Assembly: GCA_963724945.1 (NCBI GenBank)
Contig: CAVRWL010000003.1
Span: 1,674,001 to 1,738,000, forward strand
Origin: Hyphomicrobium_A sp963724945
Lineage (GTDB): Bacteria > Pseudomonadota > Alphaproteobacteria > Rhizobiales > Hyphomicrobiaceae
Length of the DNA: 64,000 nucleotides
Direction: 5' to 3'
Part shown: positions 36,428-45,243 of the stretch, one piece after another
Numbering within the stretch: position 1 is the stretch's first letter
Layout: each line of letters opens with the position of its first letter
Made by a program: the position numbers and the translations under genes
Notes under the pieces: model-generated
The model's input: only the letters and a program-made list of their open reading frames with translations
Told to the model about the DNA's origin: nothing
The model's database searches: none

Positions 36428-37834
36428 TCAGGTTTGTGGCTTGTAGTTTAAAATATCGTCGTTTTTCAACCATTGCGGTGAGCCAGAGCGCAAGTTTTTC
36501 TGCGCGCGCTTGGCGAAGAGTTGAGCCTGCTTCACGTCGCCGTTGACGAAATAGGCCTGTGCGATCATGGCGTCGGCCTCAGGCCCTTTACCCTGCTTAT
36601 AGTAGCTGGTGGCGAGCAAGCGGTAGGCCCTGGCGTTCTCATCCTCGGCGAGCGACTTGCGCAGAAGCGCGACGGATTCATTGACCGCCGCCGGGCTCGT
36701 CTCGGTCTGCAGCGCAGAAGCAAGCTGAACCTCTATTAGGCTCGCTCCGGGCGCGAGCTTCAAGGCCTGGCGCAACGGCGGAATCGCCTGCGCCGTTTTG
36801 CCCGAGCGCATCAAAAGGTCGCCCTTTAATTCCCAGAAGTAGGGATAGTCGGGACGCTCGCGCAAGAGCCCGTCGACTTGGGCGAGCGAGGCCTCGAGCG
36901 CACCCGGGCCGCCCTGGAAGAAGCGGGCGATGGCGCGCGCATAGCGCGCAGGCAGGCTCCTGTCCGTCGCAGGATAGCGATTGTAGACGATCTCGGGACG
37001 CTCCAGATAGCCCGACAGCTTGGCGCGCATCAGGTCGTGGCGCAGCTGCAGCTTGGGCGGGTCCTTCACGCGAAAGTAGGGGCTCGATTCTGCGAGCGTG
37101 CGCAGGCGCTCGAGGCGGTCGGTGGACAGGGGATGGCTGCGGAGGAACACGTCCTTCTGCGCGTCCGAGAGATACTCCTGCTGGCGGAAGCGCTCGAACG
37201 TCTCCAGCATGCCGAGGCCGGACTGCTTGGTCTCAGTGAGAAACTTGATGCCCGCCTGGTCCGCGGCCAATTCCTGGTTGCGCCGCTCCGCGAGCAGGCC
37301 GCGCATGACGATCTCGTTGCCGCCGAACATGATGCCCTGTCCGGCGTTGCCGATCGAGCTGGCGTTGTCGCTGCCGCTGACGCCGCCTGCGACCATGAGG
37401 CCGATACCGAGCACCTGCGCCAGGAGCGCACGCGTCCGGTCCTTGGCGATGCGGGCGCGCAAGGCTGCCATGTGGCCGCCGGTGATGTGGCCCGTTTCGT
37501 GGGCGATTACGCCGATCACCTCGTTCGGCGTCTGCGCCTGCATCAGCGTGCCGCTGTGGATGAAGACGTTGTGCCCGTCGAGCACGAAGGCGTTGAAGGC
37601 GTCGTTCTGCACGATGCGCACCTTGATACGCCCCGAACCGAGCCCCGCGGCGCGGAAGATCGGGCTCGCGTAGTCGTTGAGCAGGTTCTCGATCTCGGTG
37701 TCGCGGATGAGCGGCAGGTTCTGCGCGGCCGCGGGTTGCGCGGCGAGAAGCGTTGCCGTCGCGCATAGCGCGCACAGCGCGCCGCGAAAGGAGGGTCTGC
37801 CGATGCTGGTCATGGGCGCGAATATCTTCGTCAT
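36428..37834 (-). CDS. M48 metallopeptidase with TPR repeats (BepA/YfgC-like)
   Basis: Periplasmic zinc protease/chaperone that, in relatives, assists outer-membrane protein assembly. 468 residues: signal peptide (to about QPAAAQN), zinc site HETGH (112-116) with the later Glu ligand region ELAADQAG, DRLERLR, and a C-terminal TPR superhelix (about 300-460). Length and order are BepA-like. The adjacent dsbA-like gene suggests an envelope quality-control pair. Confidence 0.92.
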   Translation of the reverse strand: MTKIFAPMTSIGRPSFRGALCALCATATLLAAQPAAAQNLPLIRDTEIENLLNDYASPIFRAAGLGSGRIKVRIVQNDAFNAFVLDGHNVFIHSGTLMQAQTPNEVIGVIAHETGHITGGHMAALRARIAKDRTRALLAQVLGIGLMVAGGVSGSDNASSIGNAGQGIMFGGNEIVMRGLLAERRNQELAADQAGIKFLTETKQSGLGMLETFERFRQQEYLSDAQKDVFLRSHPLSTDRLERLRTLAESSPYFRVKDPPKLQLRHDLMRAKLSGYLERPEIVYNRYPATDRSLPARYARAIARFFQGGPGALEASLAQVDGLLRERPDYPYFWELKGDLLMRSGKTAQAIPPLRQALKLAPGASLIEVQLASALQTETSPAAVNESVALLRKSLAEDENARAYRLLATSYYKQGKGPEADAMIAQAYFVNGDVKQAQLFAKRAQKNLRSGSPQWLKNDDILNYKPQT

Positions 37835-38083
37835 CTGCTGCCGCCTTGCTCAGGACAACGGTGCTGTGACGCTAGGCTTGGACCCTAGTTGGGGATATTT
37901 GCCCCGTCAACGCAAGCCTGGCGGACGCGAAACGAGCGACCTATAAGCGTCGATCGCTTGGCGGCGCATTGGCGGCCAAGCCCGGAAAACTCCACCCTTA
38001 CAGTAGCAGTACGGACGGGCGAGAATGGGGCGGCCGAGACGCCCTCAAGGCGCCGGATCCGGGCAACCCATTGGGATCGCTGC

Positions 38084-39304
38084 ATGGCCGACGAGGAGAC
38101 GAAAGGCGCAAGCTTGCGGGCTGGACTGCTTGCCGCTGAAGGCTCGGCGCGCAGCAGGATCGAAAGCTTCATCGTAATGGACGTGATGCGCGCGGCGGCG
38201 GCGCAAGAGGCGGCCGGCCGCAGCGTCATTCACATGGAGGTCGGGCAGCCGGCGACGCGAGCGCCGCTTGCCGCGCGCAAGGCGGCGATGCGCGCGCTCG
38301 ACGGCGACACGCTCGGGTACACCATGGCGCTCGGCCGCGAGGAGCTGCGCGCGCGAATCGCTGAGCACTATGCGGAGCGGTACGGAGTCCGCGTCGCCCC
38401 CGAGCGCGTCGTAGTGACGACGGGATCGTCGGCCGCGTTCGTCCTCGCCTTTCTCGCCGTGTTCGACCACGGCGAGGCCGTCGCGCTGCCTTCGCCGGGC
38501 TATCCCTGCTACCGCCACATCCTGTCGGCGCTGGGTCAGAAGCCGATCGTCGTCGCCACCGGGCCCGAGACGGGCTGGATGCCGACGGCTGACGCTGTCG
38601 CAGAGGCCGCGAGCAGCGATTCCATCAAGGGCCTGCTCATCGCGAGCCCCGCCAACCCGACCGGCACCATGATCACGCCTGAGCGGCTGGCTGAGCTCAG
38701 CGAGGCCTGCCGGCGCGCGCACGTGCGGCTTATCTCCGATGAGATCTACCACGGGCTCACATACGGGTGCCGTGCCGAGAGCGCGCTGCAGCATGACGAC
38801 GAGGCGATCGTCATCAACAGCTTCTCGAAGTACTTCTCGATGACGGGATGGCGCATCGGCTGGATGGTGGTGCCGCAAAGGCTCGTGCGCGTGATCGAGC
38901 GGCTCGCGCAGAATCTCTACATCTCCGCACCGGCGATCGCGCAGGTCGCCGCGCTCGCGGCGTTCGACGCCATGGACGAGCTCGAAGCGAACCGCCGCGT
39001 CTACGCGGACAACCGCGCGCTGTTGCTGGCGGAGCTGCCCAAGGCGGGCTTCAAGACGTTCGCGCCGGCGGACGGCGCCTTTTACCTCTACTGCGACGTC
39101 GGCGACATGACGAACGACGCGCTCGCATTTGCGAAGGCGATGCTGGAGGAGACCGGTGTAGCGGCGACGCCGGGCGTTGATTTCGACGCCGAGCGCGGCC
39201 ACCGCTATTTGCGCTTCTGCTACGCGGGGACCACCGCCGACATGGCGGAAGCCGCGCGCCGTCTCAAGCAGTGGGCGACCTCGCGGCGTCAACGCGACGG
39301 TTAA
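38084..39304 (+). CDS. PLP-dependent aminotransferase, class I/II
   Basis: 406 residues of fold-type I. Active-site features: TTGSSAAFVLAFLAVFDHGE, ASPANPTGTMI, LISDEIYHGLTY and the PLP Lys in SFSKYFSMTGWRIGW. Similar to aspartate/aromatic or MalY-type aminotransferases. Substrate not determinable. The start ATG 38084 is preferred over the longer frame at 37889. Divergent from the M48 peptidase; the promoter must lie in 37835-38083. Confidence 0.92.
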   Translation: MADEETKGASLRAGLLAAEGSARSRIESFIVMDVMRAAAAQEAAGRSVIHMEVGQPATRAPLAARKAAMRALDGDTLGYTMALGREELRARIAEHYAERYGVRVAPERVVVTTGSSAAFVLAFLAVFDHGEAVALPSPGYPCYRHILSALGQKPIVVATGPETGWMPTADAVAEAASSDSIKGLLIASPANPTGTMITPERLAELSEACRRAHVRLISDEIYHGLTYGCRAESALQHDDEAIVINSFSKYFSMTGWRIGWMVVPQRLVRVIERLAQNLYISAPAIAQVAALAAFDAMDELEANRRVYADNRALLLAELPKAGFKTFAPADGAFYLYCDVGDMTNDALAFAKAMLEETGVAATPGVDFDAERGHRYLRFCYAGTTADMAEAARRLKQWATSRRQRDG

Positions 39305-39411
39305 CAAAGCGAAAGGTTGGGGTCGCGACGGATCGGCGGGGGCAGGCGCGTTTCCTCGGCTAACAGCGGCGCAAAGCCGCCGCCGCTGCCAATGCCAATC
39401 AGGAGAATGAA

Positions 39412-40041
39412 ATGAGCAAGTTGTCACGTGCGCTCGCTGTAACGCTGCTGGCCGCGAGCCTTCCAGCCACCGTCGTTCTGGCGCAGCAGGCCGAAGAGCC
39501 GAGCCAGCCGACGGCCGAGCAGGGCGAGAAGGACCGCGGACCGTCGCCGGAAACGGTCGCGCGTCTGGAGGACGGCCGCGTCGCCATGGTCAAGGCCGCG
39601 CTCAAGCTCACGCCAGAGCAGGAGAAGCTGTGGGCCCCGGTCGAGGAGAAGATCCGCGCAGGCTTTGCCGAGCGGCGCAAGGCACGCGAGGAATGGCGGG
39701 CCAAGCGCGAGGAGCGCCGCGCTGACCGCGATAAGAATAAGTCGGAGAAGCTAGCGCTGCCCGATCGCATCGAGAAGCGCAGCGAGAGGATGGTCACGAT
39801 GGCCACGAAGCTCAACGAACGGGCCGCCAGGACCAAAGAGCTCGCCGAGACGCTGAAGCCGTTCTACGCATCGCTTTCGGATGAGCAGAAGAAGGTCGCA
39901 GGTCTTGTCCTCGGCCGCGTGGTCGGCGGCCACCATCATCACGGGCATGGCCGGCGCTGGGCCATGGGTGGCATGGATGGTCGCATGGGCGGAATGGGCG
40001 GCGGCATGATGGGCCACCATCACGACATGCACGCGGAGTGA
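39412..40041 (+). CDS. Spy/CpxP-family (LTXXQ) periplasmic protein with His/Met-rich tail
   Basis: 209 residues: signal peptide (cleavage near VLAQQ, 24-26), then the Spy-type helical core (LKLTPEQEKLW and LSDEQKKVAG LTXXQ-like motifs) that in E. coli Spy/CpxP forms a cradle chaperone. The C-terminus is very rich in His, Met and Gly (GGHHHHGHG, MGGMDGRMGGMGGGMM, HHHDMH), a likely copper-binding tail. CAGGAGA precedes the ATG. Ends at a strong hairpin terminator (40084-40106). Confidence 0.88.
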   Translation: MSKLSRALAVTLLAASLPATVVLAQQAEEPSQPTAEQGEKDRGPSPETVARLEDGRVAMVKAALKLTPEQEKLWAPVEEKIRAGFAERRKAREEWRAKREERRADRDKNKSEKLALPDRIEKRSERMVTMATKLNERAARTKELAETLKPFYASLSDEQKKVAGLVLGRVVGGHHHHGHGRRWAMGGMDGRMGGMGGGMMGHHHDMHAE

Positions 40042-40083
40042 GCCTTGCGGCTCGCGCCGAGACGATGACGTTGAAAGCAAAGA

Positions 40084-40106
40084 GGGCCGGAGCATTGCTC
40101 CGGCCC
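40084..40106. terminator. bidirectional terminator between spy-like gene and rne
   Basis: Ten-bp stem GGGCCGGAGC/GCTCCGGCCC with a 3-nt loop. Plus transcripts are followed by GATTTGCTG, minus transcripts by TCTTTGCTTTC, so it may serve both converging genes. Confidence 0.8.
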
Positions 40107-40133
40107 GATTTGCTGCCTGCGTCAATACCGGCC

Positions 40134-42959
40134 TTATTCGCCGCTGAGACGGCGCTGCCACCAGCCCTTGCGGGTCGGTGCCGCGCCTTCGTCCCGCGGA
40201 GCCTCGGCGCCAACCTCGCTCGCCTCGCCGACGACGATGCGCTCAATGCGCGGCTCGCTCGCCCCTGCTGCGGGGCGCGAGCGCTTGGGAGGCGCGGCCT
40301 CGGGCTCGGCTTTGGCGGCCCTGGCGACCGGCTCGCTGCGCGGCTCCGGCGCCACGACAGCAGGCTCGCTCTCGTTCTCGCGCGTGCGCCCGCGCCCGCG
40401 CGCACTCCGCTGCGAGCGCTCATCGCCCGCAAACGTCTCGGGCGCGCCGGCAGCCTCGTAGGTGGGCTCGGCGCGGGAGGCGTATGCGGCGCCTTCTGGT
40501 GGCTCGTTCCCACCGGGCTCGCTGCCGGCTCCGCCGGTCGACGCTTCGGCGCCACGCGCCTGGCGTTCGCGTCCACGCCTGCCGCCGCGCCGTCCGCGGC
40601 GGCGATTGCGCCCGCCGCGCCGCTCCTCGCCGTCGGCGGGGGCGGCTTCCGCGACGTCATCGACACCGTCCGCGGGCTGGCCATCGTCCATCGCGCCGCT
40701 CTCGTCGCCATGGCTCTCAAAGTGCTCGTCGGCGGCGTGCAGGCTCTCTCCAGCACCTTCCCTGTCGTAGCGCTCGTCACGCCTGCCGCCGCCACTGCCA
40801 CCACTGCCGCCGCGCCGCCGCCGGCGGCGCCTGCCGCGGCGCTGACCCTGATCGTCATCCGCGCGCTCGGCGGCGGGCGGCACCTCGCGCGGCAGCGCTG
40901 CCGCCTCCTTGCCGTCTGCCTCCTCTTCCGCCTCGCCCTCGAAGCCCCACTCCATGTTGACGGCGATGCGCTCGGCGCGCCGTTGCGGCAGCGCCGGCGC
41001 GGCGCCCTTCTCGATGGTGAAGTTGGCGCCGGCAAGCTTGTCTGAGCCCGTCACCGTGATGGGCAGGCCGTGGCGCGCCTCCATGTCGTTGATGAAGGGG
41101 CGCTTGTTGTTGAGGATGTAGAGTGCCACCGACGGCGTCGTGGTGGCGATGAGAGGCGCGCGCGCGCCCGCCATGATGGCATCCTCGAGCCCGCGCAGCA
41201 CCGCCAGCGCCACCGATTCGGTGGAGCGGATGATGCCGGTGCCCTGGCAGTGCGGACACTGCGAGGTCGAGCCTTCGAGCACGCCGGTGCGCAGCCGCTG
41301 GCGCGACATCTCGAGCAAGCCGAAGTGGCTGATGCGCCCCACCTGGATGCGGGCGCGATCATGCCTGAGCGCCTCCTTGAGGCGGCGCTCGACAGCGCGG
41401 TTGTTGCGCTTCTCCTCCATGTCGATGAAGTCGACGACGATGAGGCCGGCCAAGTCGCGCAGCTTCAACTGGCGCGCGATCTCGTCGGAAGCCTCGAGGT
41501 TGGTGTTGAGCGCGGTCTCCTCGATGGAGAACTCGCGCGTCGACTTGCCCGAGTTGACGTCGACGGCGACGAGCGCTTCCGTCTGGTTGATCACCAGATA
41601 GCCGCCCGAGCGCAGCGTCACGTACGGGCTGAACATGGCGTTCAGCTGGCTCTCGATCTTGTGGCGCGTGAAGAGCGGCTCGGGCTCCTGGTAGGCGATG
41701 ACGTTCTTGGCATGGCTCGGCATGAGCATGCGCATGAAGTCCTTCGCCTCTTTGTAGGCGTCCGGCCCGGCGACGATGACCTCCTCGACGTCCTTGTTAT
41801 AGAGGTCGCGGATCGAGCGCTTGATGAGGTTGCCTTCCTCGTAGACGAGGTTCGGCGCCTGGCTCTGCAAAGTCAGGTCGCGCACGCTCTCCCACAGGCG
41901 CAGGAGATACTCGAAGTCGCGCTTGATCTCCTGCTTGGTGCGCGCCGCGCCCGCGGTGCGGATGATGAGCCCCATGCCCTCGGGCACCTCGAGCTCGGCG
42001 GCGATGGCCTTGAGACGCTTGCGGTCCTGCGGGTTGGTGATCTTGCGGGAGATGCCGCCGCCGCGCGCGGTGTTGGGCATCAGGACGGTGTAGCGGCCGG
42101 CAAGCGACAGGTAGGTGGTGAGCGCTGCGCCTTTGTTGCCGCGCTCCTCCTTGACGACCTGAACGAGGATCACCTGGCGCCGCTTGATGACCTCCTGGAT
42201 CTTGTATGAGCGCGGGCGCCGGCGCGGACGCGAAGGCAGCTCCTCGAGCGCATCCTCGCCCGAGCCGACCTGCTCGACGCGCTCCACGTCGGTCGAAGCG
42301 CCGTTGCTCTCGACCTCGTGGACCGAGCCTTCGCCCGTCGCCTCGGCTGCGGGCGTGGAACTGTCCACGCCCATCTCCTCGGAGCTGTGCGTCTCGAGCG
42401 TGTTCTCGTTCGCCGCGACGCCTTCATCCTCGTTGGCGGCGCTGGAGGGCTCAACGATGCGGTCGTCCTCGGGGAGGGAAGCCTCGGCAATGGTGTGGGC
42501 GCCGGCCTCGGTGGGCGCAGGCTCCTCGCCGTCCGGCTCGAGATCGCCGCCGTCCTCGCTGTCGTGAGCGTGCGCCGCCTCCTCGCCGTCCGCATTCGAG
42601 CGGTTGCGCTGGCGGCGTCGCGCGAGCGCCTCTGCGTGGGCATCAACGGCAGCTTCCTCCGCTGCCTCCGCGGCCGCTTCTTCCTCGATGAGCGCCTGGC
42701 GGTCGGCCATCGGGATCTGGTAGTAGTCGGGATGGATTTCGTTGAAGGCGAGGAAGCCGTGCCGGTTGCCGCCGTATTCCACGAACGCGGCCTGCAGCGA
42801 CGGCTCAACGCGCGTCACCTTCGCGAGGTAGATGTTACCGCGTAGAAGCTTGCGCGCGGCGGATTCGAAGTCGAACTCCTCTACCCGACCTCCGCGAAGC
42901 ACCACGACCCGGGTTTCCTCCGGGTGCGTGGCATCAATGAGCATCTTGTTATTGGACAT
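40134..42959 (-). CDS. rne: ribonuclease E/G
   Basis: Endoribonuclease that starts mRNA decay and processes rRNA. 941 residues. The N-terminal catalytic half has S1 split by an acidic, disordered insert of about 150 residues (about 95-245, Glu/Ala/Asp rich), then the 5' sensor/RNase H region, DNase-like site (LVAVDVNSGKST, LIVVDFIDM Mg ligands), and the Zn-link CPHCQGTG. The C-terminal 280 residues are Arg/Gly/Pro-rich (RRGRRGGRRGRER) and serve as RNA-binding/degradosome scaffold. The insert is typical for alphaproteobacteria. It ends against the terminator of the Spy-like gene. Confidence 0.97.
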   Translation of the reverse strand: MSNNKMLIDATHPEETRVVVLRGGRVEEFDFESAARKLLRGNIYLAKVTRVEPSLQAAFVEYGGNRHGFLAFNEIHPDYYQIPMADRQALIEEEAAAEAAEEAAVDAHAEALARRRQRNRSNADGEEAAHAHDSEDGGDLEPDGEEPAPTEAGAHTIAEASLPEDDRIVEPSSAANEDEGVAANENTLETHSSEEMGVDSSTPAAEATGEGSVHEVESNGASTDVERVEQVGSGEDALEELPSRPRRRPRSYKIQEVIKRRQVILVQVVKEERGNKGAALTTYLSLAGRYTVLMPNTARGGGISRKITNPQDRKRLKAIAAELEVPEGMGLIIRTAGAARTKQEIKRDFEYLLRLWESVRDLTLQSQAPNLVYEEGNLIKRSIRDLYNKDVEEVIVAGPDAYKEAKDFMRMLMPSHAKNVIAYQEPEPLFTRHKIESQLNAMFSPYVTLRSGGYLVINQTEALVAVDVNSGKSTREFSIEETALNTNLEASDEIARQLKLRDLAGLIVVDFIDMEEKRNNRAVERRLKEALRHDRARIQVGRISHFGLLEMSRQRLRTGVLEGSTSQCPHCQGTGIIRSTESVALAVLRGLEDAIMAGARAPLIATTTPSVALYILNNKRPFINDMEARHGLPITVTGSDKLAGANFTIEKGAAPALPQRRAERIAVNMEWGFEGEAEEEADGKEAAALPREVPPAAERADDDQGQRRGRRRRRRRGGSGGSGGGRRDERYDREGAGESLHAADEHFESHGDESGAMDDGQPADGVDDVAEAAPADGEERRGGRNRRRGRRGGRRGRERQARGAEASTGGAGSEPGGNEPPEGAAYASRAEPTYEAAGAPETFAGDERSQRSARGRGRTRENESEPAVVAPEPRSEPVARAAKAEPEAAPPKRSRPAAGASEPRIERIVVGEASEVGAEAPRDEGAAPTRKGWWQRRLSGE

Positions 42960-43757
42960 GTGCGCCGATCCTTGGCGCGCCTGCGGGGCGGAATGCCGCT
43001 CCCGGCCACAATGCTGAAAGGAGTGAGACCGGTGCCGACGAGATTCCGCTCTCGGGCGCGCGCGTTTGTTTGATGTGAAAAGCTAAGGGAAGGGGTGATG
43101 GCTGAGGCACGCAGCCCTCTCGTCCCGGCCGCGGCCGAGACCGCCCCGCGGCGCTGATCCTTGCGCGCAGGGGCATAAAGACGACACGTGCTCAAGTTGT
43201 GCATTGCTAACGACTTTCGGTTTTCCGGCCGGCGATCCTCTGCGATCGCCCCGCCGATCTGCTCCCGCTTGTCGAGCTAACTGGGGGATCGACCCCGGCC
43301 TGCTCGGTTGCCATCCTTTCCTGGGCGAACAACGGGCGCGGTGCTACTTGTGATTGCTGCTCGAATGGCCACCGGACGCAAGCGCAAATGGCTAGACCTT
43401 TGGAGAGATCGGTGCCCGCGAAACCGAGCGCCCGACGACCACTCAACCGTCGTCTGCAGGAGCTCTGTTTCCCGCCTTCGGGAGCGGCGACCGGCGCGAG
43501 CGGCTGAGGCAAGGACCTCGCAAAACCGTTCTTGCGGCGCACACATGTCCCGCCGAGGGCACTCCGACAGCAACAAATCAGATAACTACGGGTTCGTCCG
43601 TGGCCTGGCAAGCGTGTTATAAGTGCCGCGCTGCCAGACTTACCGGCCAACTCCCTGCAATTTGAGGGGAATTCGCCGAAGATTTCGTTAAGTTGGCACG
43701 GCGGAATTGGGCCGCCGGCTCGTGGCGGCGCTAATATCGGGGGCATCAGCAACTCTC
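42960..43757. other. 798-bp rne leader / divergent spacer, no gene seen
   Basis: Lies between divergent rne and amiC. The frames here (e.g. a minus-strand one, 43207-43752) have poor composition and no family likeness, so I call no gene. A long 5' leader is plausible because RNase E autoregulates through its own 5' UTR in other bacteria. An AT-rich patch with TATAAG at 43617-43622 (GTTATAAGTG) could be the amiC -10. Confidence 0.4.
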
Positions 43758-45074
43758 ATGCCGCGGGGTCTCAAGACGAGCATTGCGGCGGCCCTCCTGG
43801 GGCTGACGGCATGCGCCGTCTACGCGGCATCCCCTGAGGCCCCGCGTCACCACGATCTGCGCGCGGAGGTTGAGGGAGGCGCCGGCTCGCACTTCGCCGC
43901 AACGCTGCCGCACACGAGCCTGCGCAGCAAGACGACCGCGGTGGAGGCGCGCCGCGCCGAGCTCTCGGGCGGCCCGACAGGCACATCCTTCTTGCTCGAC
44001 CTGTCGTCAGGCGTGCCAGCCGAGGTCTTCACCCTCGCCAATCCCTACCGGGTCGTGGTCGACCTGCCCGATGTCACCTTCCACCTGCCGGCGGGCACGG
44101 GTAAGAAAGGGCAGGGGCTGGTGTCGGCGTTCCGCTACGGGCTGCTCGCCGAGGGCCGCGCGCGCATCGTGCTCGACACGGTGAAGCCGGTTCTGATCCG
44201 CAAGGCGGAAATGACCTCGCGCGGCGGCCAGGCGGTGCGGCTGGCGATCGAACTTACGCCGACCACGGCGCAGATCTTCGGGGCCGGCACGGGCGGCCTG
44301 CGCGCGGCCGAGGGGCCGACGAAGCAGGAGACCGATGAAGGACGGGGCAAGAAGCCGAAAAACCGAGCCAAGCCGGTGATTCTCATCGACGCTGGCCACG
44401 GCGGGGTCGATCCCGGCGCGTTGAGCCCGTCGAACTTGGCGGAGAAGACGGTGGTGCTGGCGGTCGCGCGCAAACTCAAGGCGCGCCTTTCCGAGAGCGG
44501 GCACTACGACGTGTACATGACGCGCACGCAGGACGTGTTCATTTCCCTCGATCAGCGCCTCAAAATGTCGCGCGAGCTCGGCGCGGATCTGTTCATCTCG
44601 CTGCACGCCGACGCCATTGCGCAAAAGCACTATGCCAACACGGTGCGCGGGGCGACCGTCTACACCCTGTCGGAGCGCGCCTCCGACGAGACGGCGCGCC
44701 TCATGGCAGAGAAGGAGAACGCCTCCGACGTCATCGCCGGCCTCCCCTCTGCGGATCAGGACCAGGGCGAGGTGCGCTCAATCCTCATAGACCTGTTGAA
44801 ACGCGAGACCGCCAATTTCTCCGCCGATTTCTCCAACACGCTGGTGAAGCGCCTCGCTCAGACGGTGTCGCTGTCGCACGACCCGCAGCGCTCGGCCGCC
44901 TTCAAGGTCCTGCGGCAGGCCGACACGCCCTCCGTGCTCATCGAGCTCGGCTACATGAGCCACAAAGACGACGAGCGGCTGCTCAAATCGCCGACCTGGC
45001 AGCGTACGGTCGCGGACGCCATAGGCACGGCAGTCGACACCTATTTCGCCAAAAGAACGGCGAGGGCGCGTTAA
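43758..45074 (+). CDS. N-acetylmuramoyl-L-alanine amidase (AmiC-like, AMIN + Amidase_3)
   Basis: Splits septal peptidoglycan for daughter-cell separation. 438 residues from ATG 43758: signal peptide (to VYAAS), AMIN domain (about 60-165; FLLDLSSGVPAEVFTLANPY), a linker and the zinc amidase domain (ILIDAGHGGVDPGA, His/Glu ligands, FISLHADA, SVLIELGYMSHKDDE). First gene of the amiC - mrcA - prfB order. A minor TTG start at 43707 is less likely. Confidence 0.93.
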   Translation: MPRGLKTSIAAALLGLTACAVYAASPEAPRHHDLRAEVEGGAGSHFAATLPHTSLRSKTTAVEARRAELSGGPTGTSFLLDLSSGVPAEVFTLANPYRVVVDLPDVTFHLPAGTGKKGQGLVSAFRYGLLAEGRARIVLDTVKPVLIRKAEMTSRGGQAVRLAIELTPTTAQIFGAGTGGLRAAEGPTKQETDEGRGKKPKNRAKPVILIDAGHGGVDPGALSPSNLAEKTVVLAVARKLKARLSESGHYDVYMTRTQDVFISLDQRLKMSRELGADLFISLHADAIAQKHYANTVRGATVYTLSERASDETARLMAEKENASDVIAGLPSADQDQGEVRSILIDLLKRETANFSADFSNTLVKRLAQTVSLSHDPQRSAAFKVLRQADTPSVLIELGYMSHKDDERLLKSPTWQRTVADAIGTAVDTYFAKRTARAR

Positions 45075-45243
45075 AATTGCGCGGGCCTCGGCCTCTCAAC
45101 CTTATCTAAACCCGGGTGAGCGACGACTTGATGCCACAATCCGTGTTAAGGTGCGCGCGTCGCGGCGGCAGCTTTTCGGCAAGCGAGGGTGCCACGCGAA
45201 GGCCGGCCTCAGGTACCCCCGATCAACGGAACTCGCAGGGCTG

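Noticed and set aside
43207..43752. 181-codon minus-strand frame upstream of amiC
   Set aside because: Composition and absence of RBS or family features suggest it is non-coding.
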